This document shows, piece by piece, positions 28,326 to 36,150 of a stretch of 64,000 nucleotides of DNA (position 1 is the first letter of the stretch; each line of letters begins with the position of its first letter). The DNA is from Pantoea piersonii (GTDB lineage: Bacteria > Pseudomonadota > Gammaproteobacteria > Enterobacterales > Enterobacteriaceae). A program made the translations under genes and the position numbers. The stretch lies in NCBI RefSeq assembly GCF_003612015.1, contig NZ_RARB01000003.1, forward strand, positions 394,023 through 458,022, given 5' to 3'. Under the pieces are notes generated by a model. That model made no database searches. It was not told the DNA's origin and saw only the letters and a list, made by a program, of their open reading frames with translations.

Positions 28326-30236
28326 TTACAGCCGCCCCAGACACTCAATTGCCACCGCCTTGAATTCGGCGAAATCTTTGCTGTCGCGCAGCCGGGCTAC
28401 AGCCCTTTCGCGTAAAAAAGTCACGAACAGGTCGTAGATCGCCATCGCCTCTTCATACTCGCTTTTGCTGATCGCCAGCAGAAAGATCACCGAGGCGGTA
28501 TCCTCTCCCCACGCAATGCCCTGCGGCGCCAGCACCGTGTAAACCACGGTCTTCTTCGCCAGCAGGCCGAGCGAGTGCGGCAGCGCAATGCCTTCGCCCA
28601 GCATGGTGCTGACGATCGCCTCACGCTCCTCGACCGAGGGATAAAAGCTCGCGTCGACAAAGCCTTCCGCCTCCAGCCGATCGCACAGCTGACGAAACAG
28701 CTGTGACTGCGTCATCGGCTTATCGACAATCAGGAAGTGCTGCGCGTCGAAGAATTTCTCCAGCATATAGGGCCGGGTGCGATCCACCAGCACCAGCTTG
28801 CCGATCTGCTCCAGCTGAAAGCCGGTGGGGAACGGCGATATCACCACTACCGGCTTATCCTTCTCGCTCAGGCGCGTGGTGGAGATAACGAAATCTTCGT
28901 CGATGCGCGTGCGCTCCTCATATTCGCGCTGCGACAGGCGCCCCGTGACCTGCAGCTGCGGATACTTGCGCAGCAGCATCGCCTCAATCATCCGCAGCGT
29001 CGAGTTGCCGCTGTCGCACACCAGCAGCACCTGCGGGTGGCGCTGGTAGCCGACGTCGTAATGCCGCTCCAGCCCGACGCCGATATGCAGCACCAGAAAG
29101 CCGATTTCGTTTTCGCTGATAACGTAAGGCGTATATTTGCCCCAGCTGGAGACCGCCGACAGCGTGACGTCATAGGCCATAGGGTAGTGCTGTTTAATAT
29201 TGCCCAGCAGCGGGTTTGGGATATGGATCTGGTAACGCACGCGGGTGATCATCGTCTTAATATGCGTTAACAGATCGGCGCGCAGCTGCTCGTCGCCCTG
29301 CAGGTTGTAGTTATAGTGGGTATTAATATAGCTGAGCAGATAGTCCACCAGCGCGTCGGCGTCATCGGCGTTGATGGCGCTCGGCGCGACCTCCTGCATC
29401 TGGCGCGCCGCGATATTGACGCGCAGCCACCCCTCTTCCGCCGGCGATACCGGCTTGCCCACCAGCGGCCGCAGCAGATTAATCAGCTCGTGTGCCGCCT
29501 CGCGCACGTCGAGACCGACATCCTCCGCGCCGGGATCGCTGAGCGGGTAACCTTCGCTGATGCGCCGCACCGCCACGGCGCAGTAAAGGCGCAGATAGCG
29601 CTCTCCCTCATCGCTGAGGCGAACGTTGTGGCGCGACAGGCACTGCTGCAGCAGTGGGCGCAGCGTCTCCAGAATATTGCTGTGCAGCGCTTCGATAGTG
29701 ATAAGCGGGCTGTCGGCCTGTTCCTGATCGATCTGCCACAGCAGATCGGTTAAGCAGGTACGGATCGCCACTTCGCTGCCGAACAGCTTCATGCCGTAAT
29801 GGGGTTTGCTTTCGATATTCAGGTGATAGCGCGCCAGCCATTCACGCACCTCGGTCATATCGTTTTGCAGCGTGGCGCGGCTGACGAACCACTCATCCGC
29901 CAGATCCTCCAGCTTGAGCGACCAGGCGGCGGTCAGAAAGCGCGTCAGCATATAGCGCACCCGCTCGGCGGAAGTGCGCGGCACGCGCAGCGGCGAGCGT
30001 TTTTGCAGCTCCAGCCGCTGGAAACGCTGCGCATCCTCGATTTTTAGCTGATACCCCTCGCCGCGGCTGAGCACGAACTGCGCGCCATACTCCTCCAGCA
30101 GCGCGTTGAGCGCGCTGATATCGGCGCGTACGGTGCGCGTTGAAACGGCGAAGCGCCGCGCCAGCTCATCCTGAGGCAGCGTTTCGTTTTGCAGGGCGTC
30201 AAACAGCTGTGCAAGGCGTTGATTAGGAAATCTCAA
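28326..30236 (-). CDS. PRD/EIIB/EIIA-containing transcriptional activator (BglG/MtlR type)
   Basis: 636 residues. HTH11/Mga-type DNA-binding segments span about 1-170. PRD1 is about 175-275 and PRD2 about 285-395, with H325 and H384 in the usual phosphorylatable places. An EIIB-like domain (about 402-490) has C407 in VCDSGNSTLRM, and an EIIA-type domain (about 495-635) has H554 in GIALPHS. In PRD1 the second histidine seems replaced (RLYCAVAVRRI). The architecture means control by PTS phosphorylation. It lies 130 bases after dgaF on the same strand and is the probable regulator of the cassette. Confidence 0.88.
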   Translation of the reverse strand: MRFPNQRLAQLFDALQNETLPQDELARRFAVSTRTVRADISALNALLEEYGAQFVLSRGEGYQLKIEDAQRFQRLELQKRSPLRVPRTSAERVRYMLTRFLTAAWSLKLEDLADEWFVSRATLQNDMTEVREWLARYHLNIESKPHYGMKLFGSEVAIRTCLTDLLWQIDQEQADSPLITIEALHSNILETLRPLLQQCLSRHNVRLSDEGERYLRLYCAVAVRRISEGYPLSDPGAEDVGLDVREAAHELINLLRPLVGKPVSPAEEGWLRVNIAARQMQEVAPSAINADDADALVDYLLSYINTHYNYNLQGDEQLRADLLTHIKTMITRVRYQIHIPNPLLGNIKQHYPMAYDVTLSAVSSWGKYTPYVISENEIGFLVLHIGVGLERHYDVGYQRHPQVLLVCDSGNSTLRMIEAMLLRKYPQLQVTGRLSQREYEERTRIDEDFVISTTRLSEKDKPVVVISPFPTGFQLEQIGKLVLVDRTRPYMLEKFFDAQHFLIVDKPMTQSQLFRQLCDRLEAEGFVDASFYPSVEEREAIVSTMLGEGIALPHSLGLLAKKTVVYTVLAPQGIAWGEDTASVIFLLAISKSEYEEAMAIYDLFVTFLRERAVARLRDSKDFAEFKAVAIECLGRL

Positions 30237-30366
30237 AGCGGTCTACCTGTTACGGCGCTGGCATGCATTCAGCGGCATCATGTCGAAAAATAGCAGCCTA
30301 AAGCGAACGGCGCGTTACGTCCAGGCAAGCGCCGACGCCCTGTGAAGCGCGCCGGCGTGGTGGTCG

Positions 30367-31107
30367 TTACGGCAGCAGTTTTTTGCAAATCGCCAGAAGC
30401 TGGCGCACATCTTCCACCCGCGTATCGCCGCTGGCGGGATCGATAATGGAGCTGTAGACGTGCGGGATGATTTTACTGACGCCTGCCTCCAGCGCGATCG
30501 TCAGGATCGCTTCGACGTTATCGAGATCGATGCCGCCGGTCGGCTCCAGCCAGAAGTCATGCGCCGCGCACGCCTGGGCGACGGCGCGATACTCGTCGAC
30601 CGCCTTCAGCCTGCCCATCGGGAAATATTTCACCGAGCTGCCGCCCATATCCTTCAGCAGCGCGATGGCGCTGTCGATCGGCACCAGGGCGTCGCTGCCC
30701 TGCGAGCTTAGCGGGCCGGTAGAGATTTTTACCAGACCCGGCGTGCCGGTCGGCGAAATCAGCCCGTTAACCACGGTTTGTGACTGACCGAGCAGCGCGC
30801 GGCTGGTGGCGACGCCGGTGAATACCTGGTTAACGTGCTGCGGCTGCAGCACGGCGGAAATTTCGCTCACCATTTTTGACTGGTTCGGGTCGCCCGCGCC
30901 AAGTCCGACCGAGAGCGCGTTATCGATCAGCGCGGCATATTCGCGCATATCGGCGATAGCCGCCTCGTTGCTGCTGTAGTTTTTTGACAGCACCCCTACC
31001 AGCACATGTCCTTCCGCCGCTTCCCAGATGGCGCGCGCGTTCGCTTTCGATCCGGCCAGCACGTTAAGGCACAGACGATCCTGATAGAAATTTGGGGTCA
31101 GCTTCAT
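30367..31107 (-). CDS. dgaF: 2-dehydro-3-deoxy-phosphogluconate aldolase, DgaF type
   Basis: 246 residues of the KDGP aldolase family (Salmonella DgaF-like). It would split 2-keto-3-deoxygluconate-6-phosphate into pyruvate and glyceraldehyde-3-phosphate. Visible features are VKISTGPLSS, with a probable Schiff-base lysine, KYFPMGRLK and EPTGGIDLDNV, forming a TIM-barrel phosphate site. Its start overlaps the dgaE stop by four bases (ATGA). The symbol is by homology; the cassette differs from the Salmonella dga operon in its transporter and regulator. Confidence 0.88.
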   Translation of the reverse strand: MKLTPNFYQDRLCLNVLAGSKANARAIWEAAEGHVLVGVLSKNYSSNEAAIADMREYAALIDNALSVGLGAGDPNQSKMVSEISAVLQPQHVNQVFTGVATSRALLGQSQTVVNGLISPTGTPGLVKISTGPLSSQGSDALVPIDSAIALLKDMGGSSVKYFPMGRLKAVDEYRAVAQACAAHDFWLEPTGGIDLDNVEAILTIALEAGVSKIIPHVYSSIIDPASGDTRVEDVRQLLAICKKLLP

Positions 31108-32225
31108 GCGATTTTTTCTCCGTTCAACAGCGCCTGGATCGCGGTGAAAATGGTGTGCAGCTGCTCAGCGCTGACGCTGCGGACATCCGCCTCGATAATG
31201 CCTTCATTGGCCTTGTAGCCGCGAAAATAGATAGCGGTCTCGCCGCTCTTCAGCGCCTGTACGATATCGCCGGTACGCTGACCGATAGCCGCCTCGTCGA
31301 ATTTGATCTCGGCACGGGCGATATCGCGCCCTGCCGCGTCCCAGACTACGCGGGCGCTAACGCCGTGCAGCTGGTTGAGATGGTCGATAAAGGGCGTCAT
31401 CTTCTCTACCATCTGCGCGCCGCTCACCTTTTCCAGCCGTAAATAGTTTTCAATCGCCTGCGTCAGGCCAAGGATCCCCTCCTTGCCCACCTTCATCGCC
31501 CGGCCGATACCGCTGCTCTGCCGCTTCACCCATTCAACATACTGCTGTCGGCCGATTACCAGCCCGCTGGTCGGCCCTTCAATCGCCTTCGCGCCGCTGT
31601 AGATCACCAGATCGGCACCGTACTGGTAGTAGCACTGCAGATCCTCTTCGGCGGCCGCATCGACGATCAGCGGGACGCCGTGCTTGCGCGCCACCACCGC
31701 CGCCTGCTCGACGCTTAAATGACTTTTTTGCACGCAGTGGTGAGATTTAACGTAGAGGATCGCAGCGGTTTGCTGCGTGATCGCCGCCGCCAGCTGCTCA
31801 GGTGAACACTCGTTGCTGTAGCCCGCTTCCACCAGACGGCCGCCGCCCAGCGCCACCATGCTGCCGACCGGCGCGCCAAAATTGACGTTATGGCCTTTCG
31901 GCACCACGATGTCGTGCGGCACCTCGAGCGGCGCGGCGTGCAGGTTATCCAGCAGCCAGTCACTCTCTTTCACGATGACCGCTGCGACGCACTGCGCAAT
32001 GCCCGCCGAGGCGCAGGAGACCACTACCGCGTTTTCGACATTCAGCAGCCGGGCGATATACGCGCCGGTCTTGTTGACCAGATCTTTCATTTCAAAATAG
32101 TGGCTGAGGCCGGTCTGCACGGTATCGACCACCTCAGCAGAGGGCGTAGAGACGCCGAGGATCGTCATGCGGCCCGAGGCGTTGATAACCGGCTTCAGGC
32201 CATATTTTTCATAGATCGAAGACAT
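31104..32225 (-). CDS. dgaE: D-glucosaminate-6-phosphate ammonia-lyase, DgaE type (PLP enzyme)
   Basis: 373 residues, fold-type I PLP enzyme of the SelA-like group. The PLP lysine is K213 in YSGAKAIEGPTSG, and D189 (LIVDAAAEED) would pair with the pyridine nitrogen. DgaE removes water and ammonia from D-glucosaminate-6-phosphate to give 2-keto-3-deoxygluconate-6-phosphate, the substrate of DgaF. It overlaps the amidohydrolase gene by 17 bases and dgaF by four, so the three are translationally coupled. The actual amino sugar acid is not proven here. Confidence 0.88.
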   Translation of the reverse strand: MSSIYEKYGLKPVINASGRMTILGVSTPSAEVVDTVQTGLSHYFEMKDLVNKTGAYIARLLNVENAVVVSCASAGIAQCVAAVIVKESDWLLDNLHAAPLEVPHDIVVPKGHNVNFGAPVGSMVALGGGRLVEAGYSNECSPEQLAAAITQQTAAILYVKSHHCVQKSHLSVEQAAVVARKHGVPLIVDAAAEEDLQCYYQYGADLVIYSGAKAIEGPTSGLVIGRQQYVEWVKRQSSGIGRAMKVGKEGILGLTQAIENYLRLEKVSGAQMVEKMTPFIDHLNQLHGVSARVVWDAAGRDIARAEIKFDEAAIGQRTGDIVQALKSGETAIYFRGYKANEGIIEADVRSVSAEQLHTIFTAIQALLNGEKIA

Positions 32226-33342
32226 TGGCTTTCCCTTCTTCTGTCAGGAACCACTCGCCCGCCACCACGGCGGCCAGCGGCGTAAGATGTTTCTCCCCGG
32301 TGACCTGTTCGCCTTCGGAATCAACAAACAGGCGGGGTGCTTCTGTGACGCTGAAAATGGTGAGATCGGCGTCGAAACCCGCCTCCAGACGCCCCTTTCG
32401 CGTCAGATGCAGCCCATCCGCCGCTTTCCAGGTAACGCAGTCGATCACCTGCGGCAGCGTCATACCGACGCTGAAAAATTTCGACATGACGTGCGCCAGG
32501 TTATGCACCGGGCCGTTGAGGCGGTTGCGGCAGTAGATATCCGAGCTGATGGTGTCAGGCAGAATGCCCTGCGCGATGGCGACGCGCGCCACCTCGAAGC
32601 TGAAGCTGGCGCTGCCGTGGCCGACGTCCATCTTCACGCCGCGCGCGATAGCCTTTTGCACCGACGCCTTGAGTTCGCCCTGCGGCGTCAGTACGCGGTT
32701 GGGCTTGCCGTTAAAGCAGTGGGTGATGATATCGCCTGCGGTGAGCCGGTCGGCGATCTGCGCCAGATCCGGCGGGTTGTTGCCGATATGCACCATAAGC
32801 GGCAGATCCCCGACCCGCTTCTGGATCGCTTTGGCTTCGATCAGCGGCTGAATGCCGTTCTCGCCGACCACGCTGCTGCTCATGCGCGCCTTCAGGCCGA
32901 CGATAAAGTCAGGCAGCCGCTCGACGGCTTTCTGCACCGCATCGCCGTCGATCTGTCGCATATCCGCCAGTTCGTTCTGCGTCACGATGCCGGTGCGCGC
33001 GATATTGATCAGCGCGTAAACCTGCGTACTGGCCGCCCGCGTAATGGCATAGAAATCATCAACATGGTCTGCGCCGGTGCTGCCTGCGTCGATCACCGTG
33101 GTAACGCCGGTGGCGACGCCGATGGCGTCCGCCTCGTCATGATAGATCGGCGATTTGGGGTAGCAGTGCACATGAGAATCGATCCAGCCTGCGCTGACGT
33201 AATAGCGCCCGGCCAGATCGCGTTCGCTTTTTGCTTCGCCCTGCACGCTGTCGGCAACGACGGCGATTTTCCCGTCCTGAAGAGCGATATCCACCCGCCG
33301 CTCATCCGCCAGCCTTGCGCGACGAAGAATCAGATCGAACAT
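32209..33342 (-). CDS. Amidohydrolase/deacetylase-family metallohydrolase
   Basis: 377 residues of the amidohydrolase superfamily. A binuclear metal centre can be read: H57-x-H59 (DSHVH), carbamylated-type K151 (GLKARM), H185, H208 and D268 (SSDIYCRN). Its nearest functional classes are dihydroorotase-like and N-acyl amino-acid or amino-sugar deacylases. In this operon it would deacylate or open a lactam of the amino sugar acid before DgaE acts; that is inferred from position only. Preceded by a GC-rich intercistronic hairpin. Confidence 0.85.
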   Translation of the reverse strand: MFDLILRRARLADERRVDIALQDGKIAVVADSVQGEAKSERDLAGRYYVSAGWIDSHVHCYPKSPIYHDEADAIGVATGVTTVIDAGSTGADHVDDFYAITRAASTQVYALINIARTGIVTQNELADMRQIDGDAVQKAVERLPDFIVGLKARMSSSVVGENGIQPLIEAKAIQKRVGDLPLMVHIGNNPPDLAQIADRLTAGDIITHCFNGKPNRVLTPQGELKASVQKAIARGVKMDVGHGSASFSFEVARVAIAQGILPDTISSDIYCRNRLNGPVHNLAHVMSKFFSVGMTLPQVIDCVTWKAADGLHLTRKGRLEAGFDADLTIFSVTEAPRLFVDSEGEQVTGEKHLTPLAAVVAGEWFLTEEGKANVFDL

Positions 33343-33356
33343 AGCACCTCCTTAAC

Positions 33357-33382
33357 GCGGCGGCCCGCTGACGAGCCGCCGC
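33357..33382 (-). other. Intercistronic hairpin between DUF4310 and the amidohydrolase gene
   Basis: GCGGCGGC (33357-33364) pairs with GCCGCCGC (33375-33382) with a ten-base loop. No U-run follows. It could stabilise the upstream (transporter) part of the mRNA or dampen read-through into the enzyme genes. Confidence 0.5.
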
Positions 33383-33387
33383 CGGTT

Positions 33388-34029
33388 TCAGATAGCGATC
33401 GGGAAGATCGCGCCGAGGATCATGGCGCCCAGGATCGCGCCGCCGGTGATCGGCTTGTTCCACAGATAGAACAGCAGCGCGCCGAGCAGCGAGCCAAGCC
33501 CGATTGGAATCGAAGCCGCCATCGCGGAAAGGATGATCAGCGGCCCCAGAAAGCGGCCGGAGGCGTTGCCTGCGCCCATCATGACGTCCGCACCGTAGGT
33601 AGAGTCGCTCTGGTTAATGGTGAACTTGCGCGCCAGGATGATGATGTAGCCGATAGCCAGGCCAATCACCAGGCCCGTCGCCAGCGAGGCGGCGAAATTC
33701 GCTACCGGGAAGACGATGCCCGCCCCGAGCAGCAGCGCCGGAACGCCCAGGCCAACGCCGGTCTGGATGGCGCCGCCGATGTCGAGGATGCCCACCAGCG
33801 AGCCTTCGATGATGCGCGCAAAGAGAAAACTCGCGCCGAAGGCCGCTACCGCGCCATAGACGCCGGTTTCCATGCCGGCGCGCAGCATAGAAACAAACGC
33901 CACTTCATTAAACGCGCCGATGCCGTAGAGGTAGTACATATGCGTACCGGCGAATACGCCCGCCGAGAGCAGGCCGACGAAGATCGGGAAAGACCAGTCG
34001 GCGTACCAGAAGCCTTTATTTTCAGTCAT
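33388..34029 (-). CDS. DUF4310-family membrane protein (possible transporter subunit)
   Basis: 213 residues, strongly hydrophobic with about five to six predicted membrane helices and many Gly/Ala-rich stretches (GGAIQTGVGLGVPALLLGAGIVFP). Belongs to DUF4310, known from a conserved gene block first noted in Enterococcus faecalis EF_0829-EF_0839 and some Proteobacteria. No biochemical role is established. Lying beside the DUF4311 membrane protein (ten-base gap), the pair probably forms an integral complex. Confidence 0.85.
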   Translation of the reverse strand: MTENKGFWYADWSFPIFVGLLSAGVFAGTHMYYLYGIGAFNEVAFVSMLRAGMETGVYGAVAAFGASFLFARIIEGSLVGILDIGGAIQTGVGLGVPALLLGAGIVFPVANFAASLATGLVIGLAIGYIIILARKFTINQSDSTYGADVMMGAGNASGRFLGPLIILSAMAASIPIGLGSLLGALLFYLWNKPITGGAILGAMILGAIFPIAI

Positions 34030-34039
34030 ATCGTTAGCC

Positions 34040-34816
34040 TTACTTGCCGCTCAGAGAGTTGTGGATCATGTCGAGCCAGCCGGGAATGCCTAACTGGAAC
34101 GACTGCAACAGCTTCATATCGAAACCGCGGAAGAAGCCGCTCAGCACGAACAGCAGCACGATCGCCACCATCATTACTTTGGTGACTTTGTTCCAGCCGC
34201 TCTCTTCGACGCCTTTGCCGATCAGAATGCCAAGCACCAGCCCCGGTACGGCGTTGCCCATGATCAGCTGCGCCAGGCCGCCGAAAATCGTCGCCCAGAA
34301 GCCCGATTTTTTTCCGGCGTCGATCGCCGCCAGCCAGAAGATCACCGGCATGACGGTGTTAACCAGCAGGTTAGCCGCCGGCACCAGCACTTTAACCGCG
34401 GTCACCTGCAGCGCGGCGGGGACGGCCGACGCGGTGGAGTTCAGGAAGGCCACGACGATCATGCCGATAATGCCGCAGGCGACGGCCATCTTTTTCGGGT
34501 CATGCAGGGTTTCGGCCAGGTTGCGGTTTTTAACCATCAGCGCGGCCGCGCCCCAGTTGGGAATGATGCGGTGGTCGACGTCCTGAGTGAAGGAGCCTGC
34601 TGCGACGGAAGATGCCCAGGCATTGAAGAAAAAGCCGAGACCAAAGGAGAAATGCGAGGCGGGATCGCCCTCGCAGGAGTTGAGCTCGCCCAGCGTACGG
34701 AACGCGCCCATGCCCTGCGACGTCGGCGCGTGGAACATGCGCGCCGCACCGGCGCCAACGCCCACACCGACCAGCCCCCCAATGATCAACGACTTAAACA
34801 AAATAATTAAAAACAT
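34040..34816 (-). CDS. DUF4311-family membrane protein (possible transporter subunit)
   Basis: 258 residues, polytopic, with a hydrophobic N-terminal helix (FLIILFKSLIIGGLVGVGVG) and about six further segments. Conserved-looking polar stretches are RMFHAPTSQGMGAFRTLGELNSCEGDP and QDVDHRIIPNWGAA. DUF4311 occurs only together with DUF4310, DUF4312 and the SFCGS protein, which argues for one machine. No similarity to EIIC or EIID PTS proteins is evident by eye. Confidence 0.85.
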   Translation of the reverse strand: MFLIILFKSLIIGGLVGVGVGAGAARMFHAPTSQGMGAFRTLGELNSCEGDPASHFSFGLGFFFNAWASSVAAGSFTQDVDHRIIPNWGAAALMVKNRNLAETLHDPKKMAVACGIIGMIVVAFLNSTASAVPAALQVTAVKVLVPAANLLVNTVMPVIFWLAAIDAGKKSGFWATIFGGLAQLIMGNAVPGLVLGILIGKGVEESGWNKVTKVMMVAIVLLFVLSGFFRGFDMKLLQSFQLGIPGWLDMIHNSLSGK

Positions 34817-34844
34817 GTTTTTTTACCTTTGTTGTCGTCTGTTT

Positions 34845-35144
34845 TTACGGTGCCGCCGTGAATGTCACCTGCCCGGTATCAATCACGGTGACGCTGACGG
34901 AAATCTCCAGCTCAACGCTGTAGTTCCGCCGCTGGCGCGCCAGAAAGAAGAACAAAAACTTCTCCGTTCTGACGCTCTCCTGCGCGCGCAGCACCCGAAC
35001 ATCCAGGGGTTCAATGCGCAGCAGAATTTTTTGCGTCGCGCGCAGAACCTGGTTCTGCACGTGACTCAGGGCATCGGCAAACGCCTTCTCTTTGCTGTCG
35101 CCTTTGCCCTGCACCGTCACCTGAGTAACGTATTGTTCTTTCAT
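34845..35144 (-). CDS. DUF4312-family small cytosolic protein
   Basis: 99 residues, soluble, alternating strands and one helix, with H28 (ALSHVQNQV) its only histidine. Family DUF4312, function unknown. Starts two bases after the SFCGS gene stop, so translation is coupled. Its size and a single histidine make an EIIA-like phosphocarrier conceivable, but this is inference only. Confidence 0.83.
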   Translation of the reverse strand: MKEQYVTQVTVQGKGDSKEKAFADALSHVQNQVLRATQKILLRIEPLDVRVLRAQESVRTEKFLFFFLARQRRNYSVELEISVSVTVIDTGQVTFTAAP

Positions 35145-35146
35145 AA

Positions 35147-35503
35147 TCAGCTGCCGTGCTTCTTGTTCCAGGCCTGCACCAGCCGCTCGCCTAACTCTTC
35201 TTTGTCCATAAAGCCGAAGCCAAGCACGTTGGCCCCTTCGTTGATGGCGGTGACGCCTTCGTCAACGGAGCGCATACCGTGGCGCGCTTTGTAGCCATAT
35301 TTGTTCTGGGCAGTGATGGCGCCCGCGCCGCCGCTGCCGCAAAAGGAGATACCGAAGTCGGCGTTTTCCGCCTTCATCACGTCGCCCAGCTTCATGTCCG
35401 CTGCGACGCCCGGTACGACGACGGCGCGCCCGCCCGCTTTTTCTACGCCTGCGGCCACTTTCTGTCCTTTACCTAAACGATCGCCAATCACTACGGTCAC
35501 CAT
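35147..35503 (-). CDS. Glycine-rich SFCGS-family protein
   Basis: 118 residues from ATG 35503, with AGAGGAA seven bases upstream; the frame extends seven codons further but lacks a ribosome site there. Named for the motif SFCGSGGAGA (C55), a Cys followed by a glycine-rich loop on an alpha/beta fold, plus H75. The loop resembles nucleotide or phosphate-binding loops, and a Cys at its head recalls EIIB proteins, though the position is internal. Function unknown. Confidence 0.83.
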   Translation of the reverse strand: MVTVVIGDRLGKGQKVAAGVEKAGGRAVVVPGVAADMKLGDVMKAENADFGISFCGSGGAGAITAQNKYGYKARHGMRSVDEGVTAINEGANVLGFGFMDKEELGERLVQAWNKKHGS

Positions 35504-35524
35504 GGTTATTTCCTCTTTATACAA

Positions 35525-35857
35525 TTAGTTAGAACGAGCCACTTCTATATGGACGGAGAGAAGCCAGGCCTCTTCGCGCGGCAGATTGCCGAACAGATCG
35601 ACGATCTGCTGCGCCAGCTGCATGGTTTCCGGCGAAATATCCTCAAACAGCTCCTCTTCCACCTCCGGAAGCGGTTCGCCAGTCAGCGAGCGCTGCGCCA
35701 TGGCGCGGACGTGCGAAGCCAGCATCTGCTGCTGCACCGCGTTCGGCTCTATATCGTGTCGGGCATAGATCGCCGCGATTTGCGCCATGACCTTGTCGGC
35801 CAGGGCCTGAATCTCTTCCGGCGTTGCCTGCCGTACCGAAGCTCCGTTGCTGCTCAC
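35525..35857 (-). CDS. Stand-alone PRD-domain protein
   Basis: 110 residues from GTG 35857, chosen because AGGAG lies seven bases upstream and the longer open frame is not family-like. It is a single PTS-regulation domain with the two typical histidines, H49 (LASHVRAMAQR) and H103 (LLSVHIEVA), and no DNA- or RNA-binding part. First gene of the cassette. It may be a phosphorylatable partner or decoy for the large regulator. Confidence 0.82.
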   Translation of the reverse strand: MSSNGASVRQATPEEIQALADKVMAQIAAIYARHDIEPNAVQQQMLASHVRAMAQRSLTGEPLPEVEEELFEDISPETMQLAQQIVDLFGNLPREEAWLLSVHIEVARSN

Positions 35858-36150
35858 CTTGCTACTCCTGTTCACGAAAATTCGCGTTACGAATAAATTA
35901 CGGCGTGCCGCGGCGGAAGTGCAGACGCACTTTTTCCGCATGGAAGTGGAAATCACAGGGCAGGCTGTGCGCCAGATCGCAGGACGCATGGATTGTGTGA
36001 CAGAGGCCGCGTTATGCGTGGATTGCGCCCGATTGCGCCATTAAAGAAGAAATGTGCGCACGTCCTGCGGCGCGGCGCGCATCAGGAGCGGATTCAGATA
36101 AGAAAATATGATGACGATGCGAAGCCGGTCGCGCGGACCGGCCCGATAGA
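35858..36150 (-). promoter_or_regulatory. Leader/control region of the amino-sugar-acid cassette
   Basis: 293 bases between cybC and the first cassette gene. A hairpin at 35913-35939 (GCGG/CCGC outside, AAGTGC/GCACTT inside) lies in the likely leader. Direct repeats GATTGCGCC at 36021 and 36031, plus a degenerate GATTGTGTG at 35991, are spaced 10 and 30 bases apart. A GCCGGTC/GACCGGC hairpin at 36124-36142 follows the cybC stop without a U-run. No sigma-54 promoter and no clear -35/-10 pair was found. Confidence 0.5.

Noticed and set aside
32287-34185. 632-residue plus-strand open frame across the amino-sugar-acid cassette
   Set aside because: Antisense to three well-supported genes, with no domain recognised and atypical composition.
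35913-35939. Leader hairpin considered as an RNA antiterminator target
   Set aside because: The cassette regulator has DNA-binding helix-turn-helix segments rather than the RNA-binding CAT domain, and no overlapping terminator was seen.
35858-36150. Sigma-54 promoter for the cassette, as in the Salmonella dga operon
   Set aside because: No GG/GC element pair of the TGGCAC-N5-TTGC type was found, and the local regulator is not of the LevR/DgaR AAA+ type.
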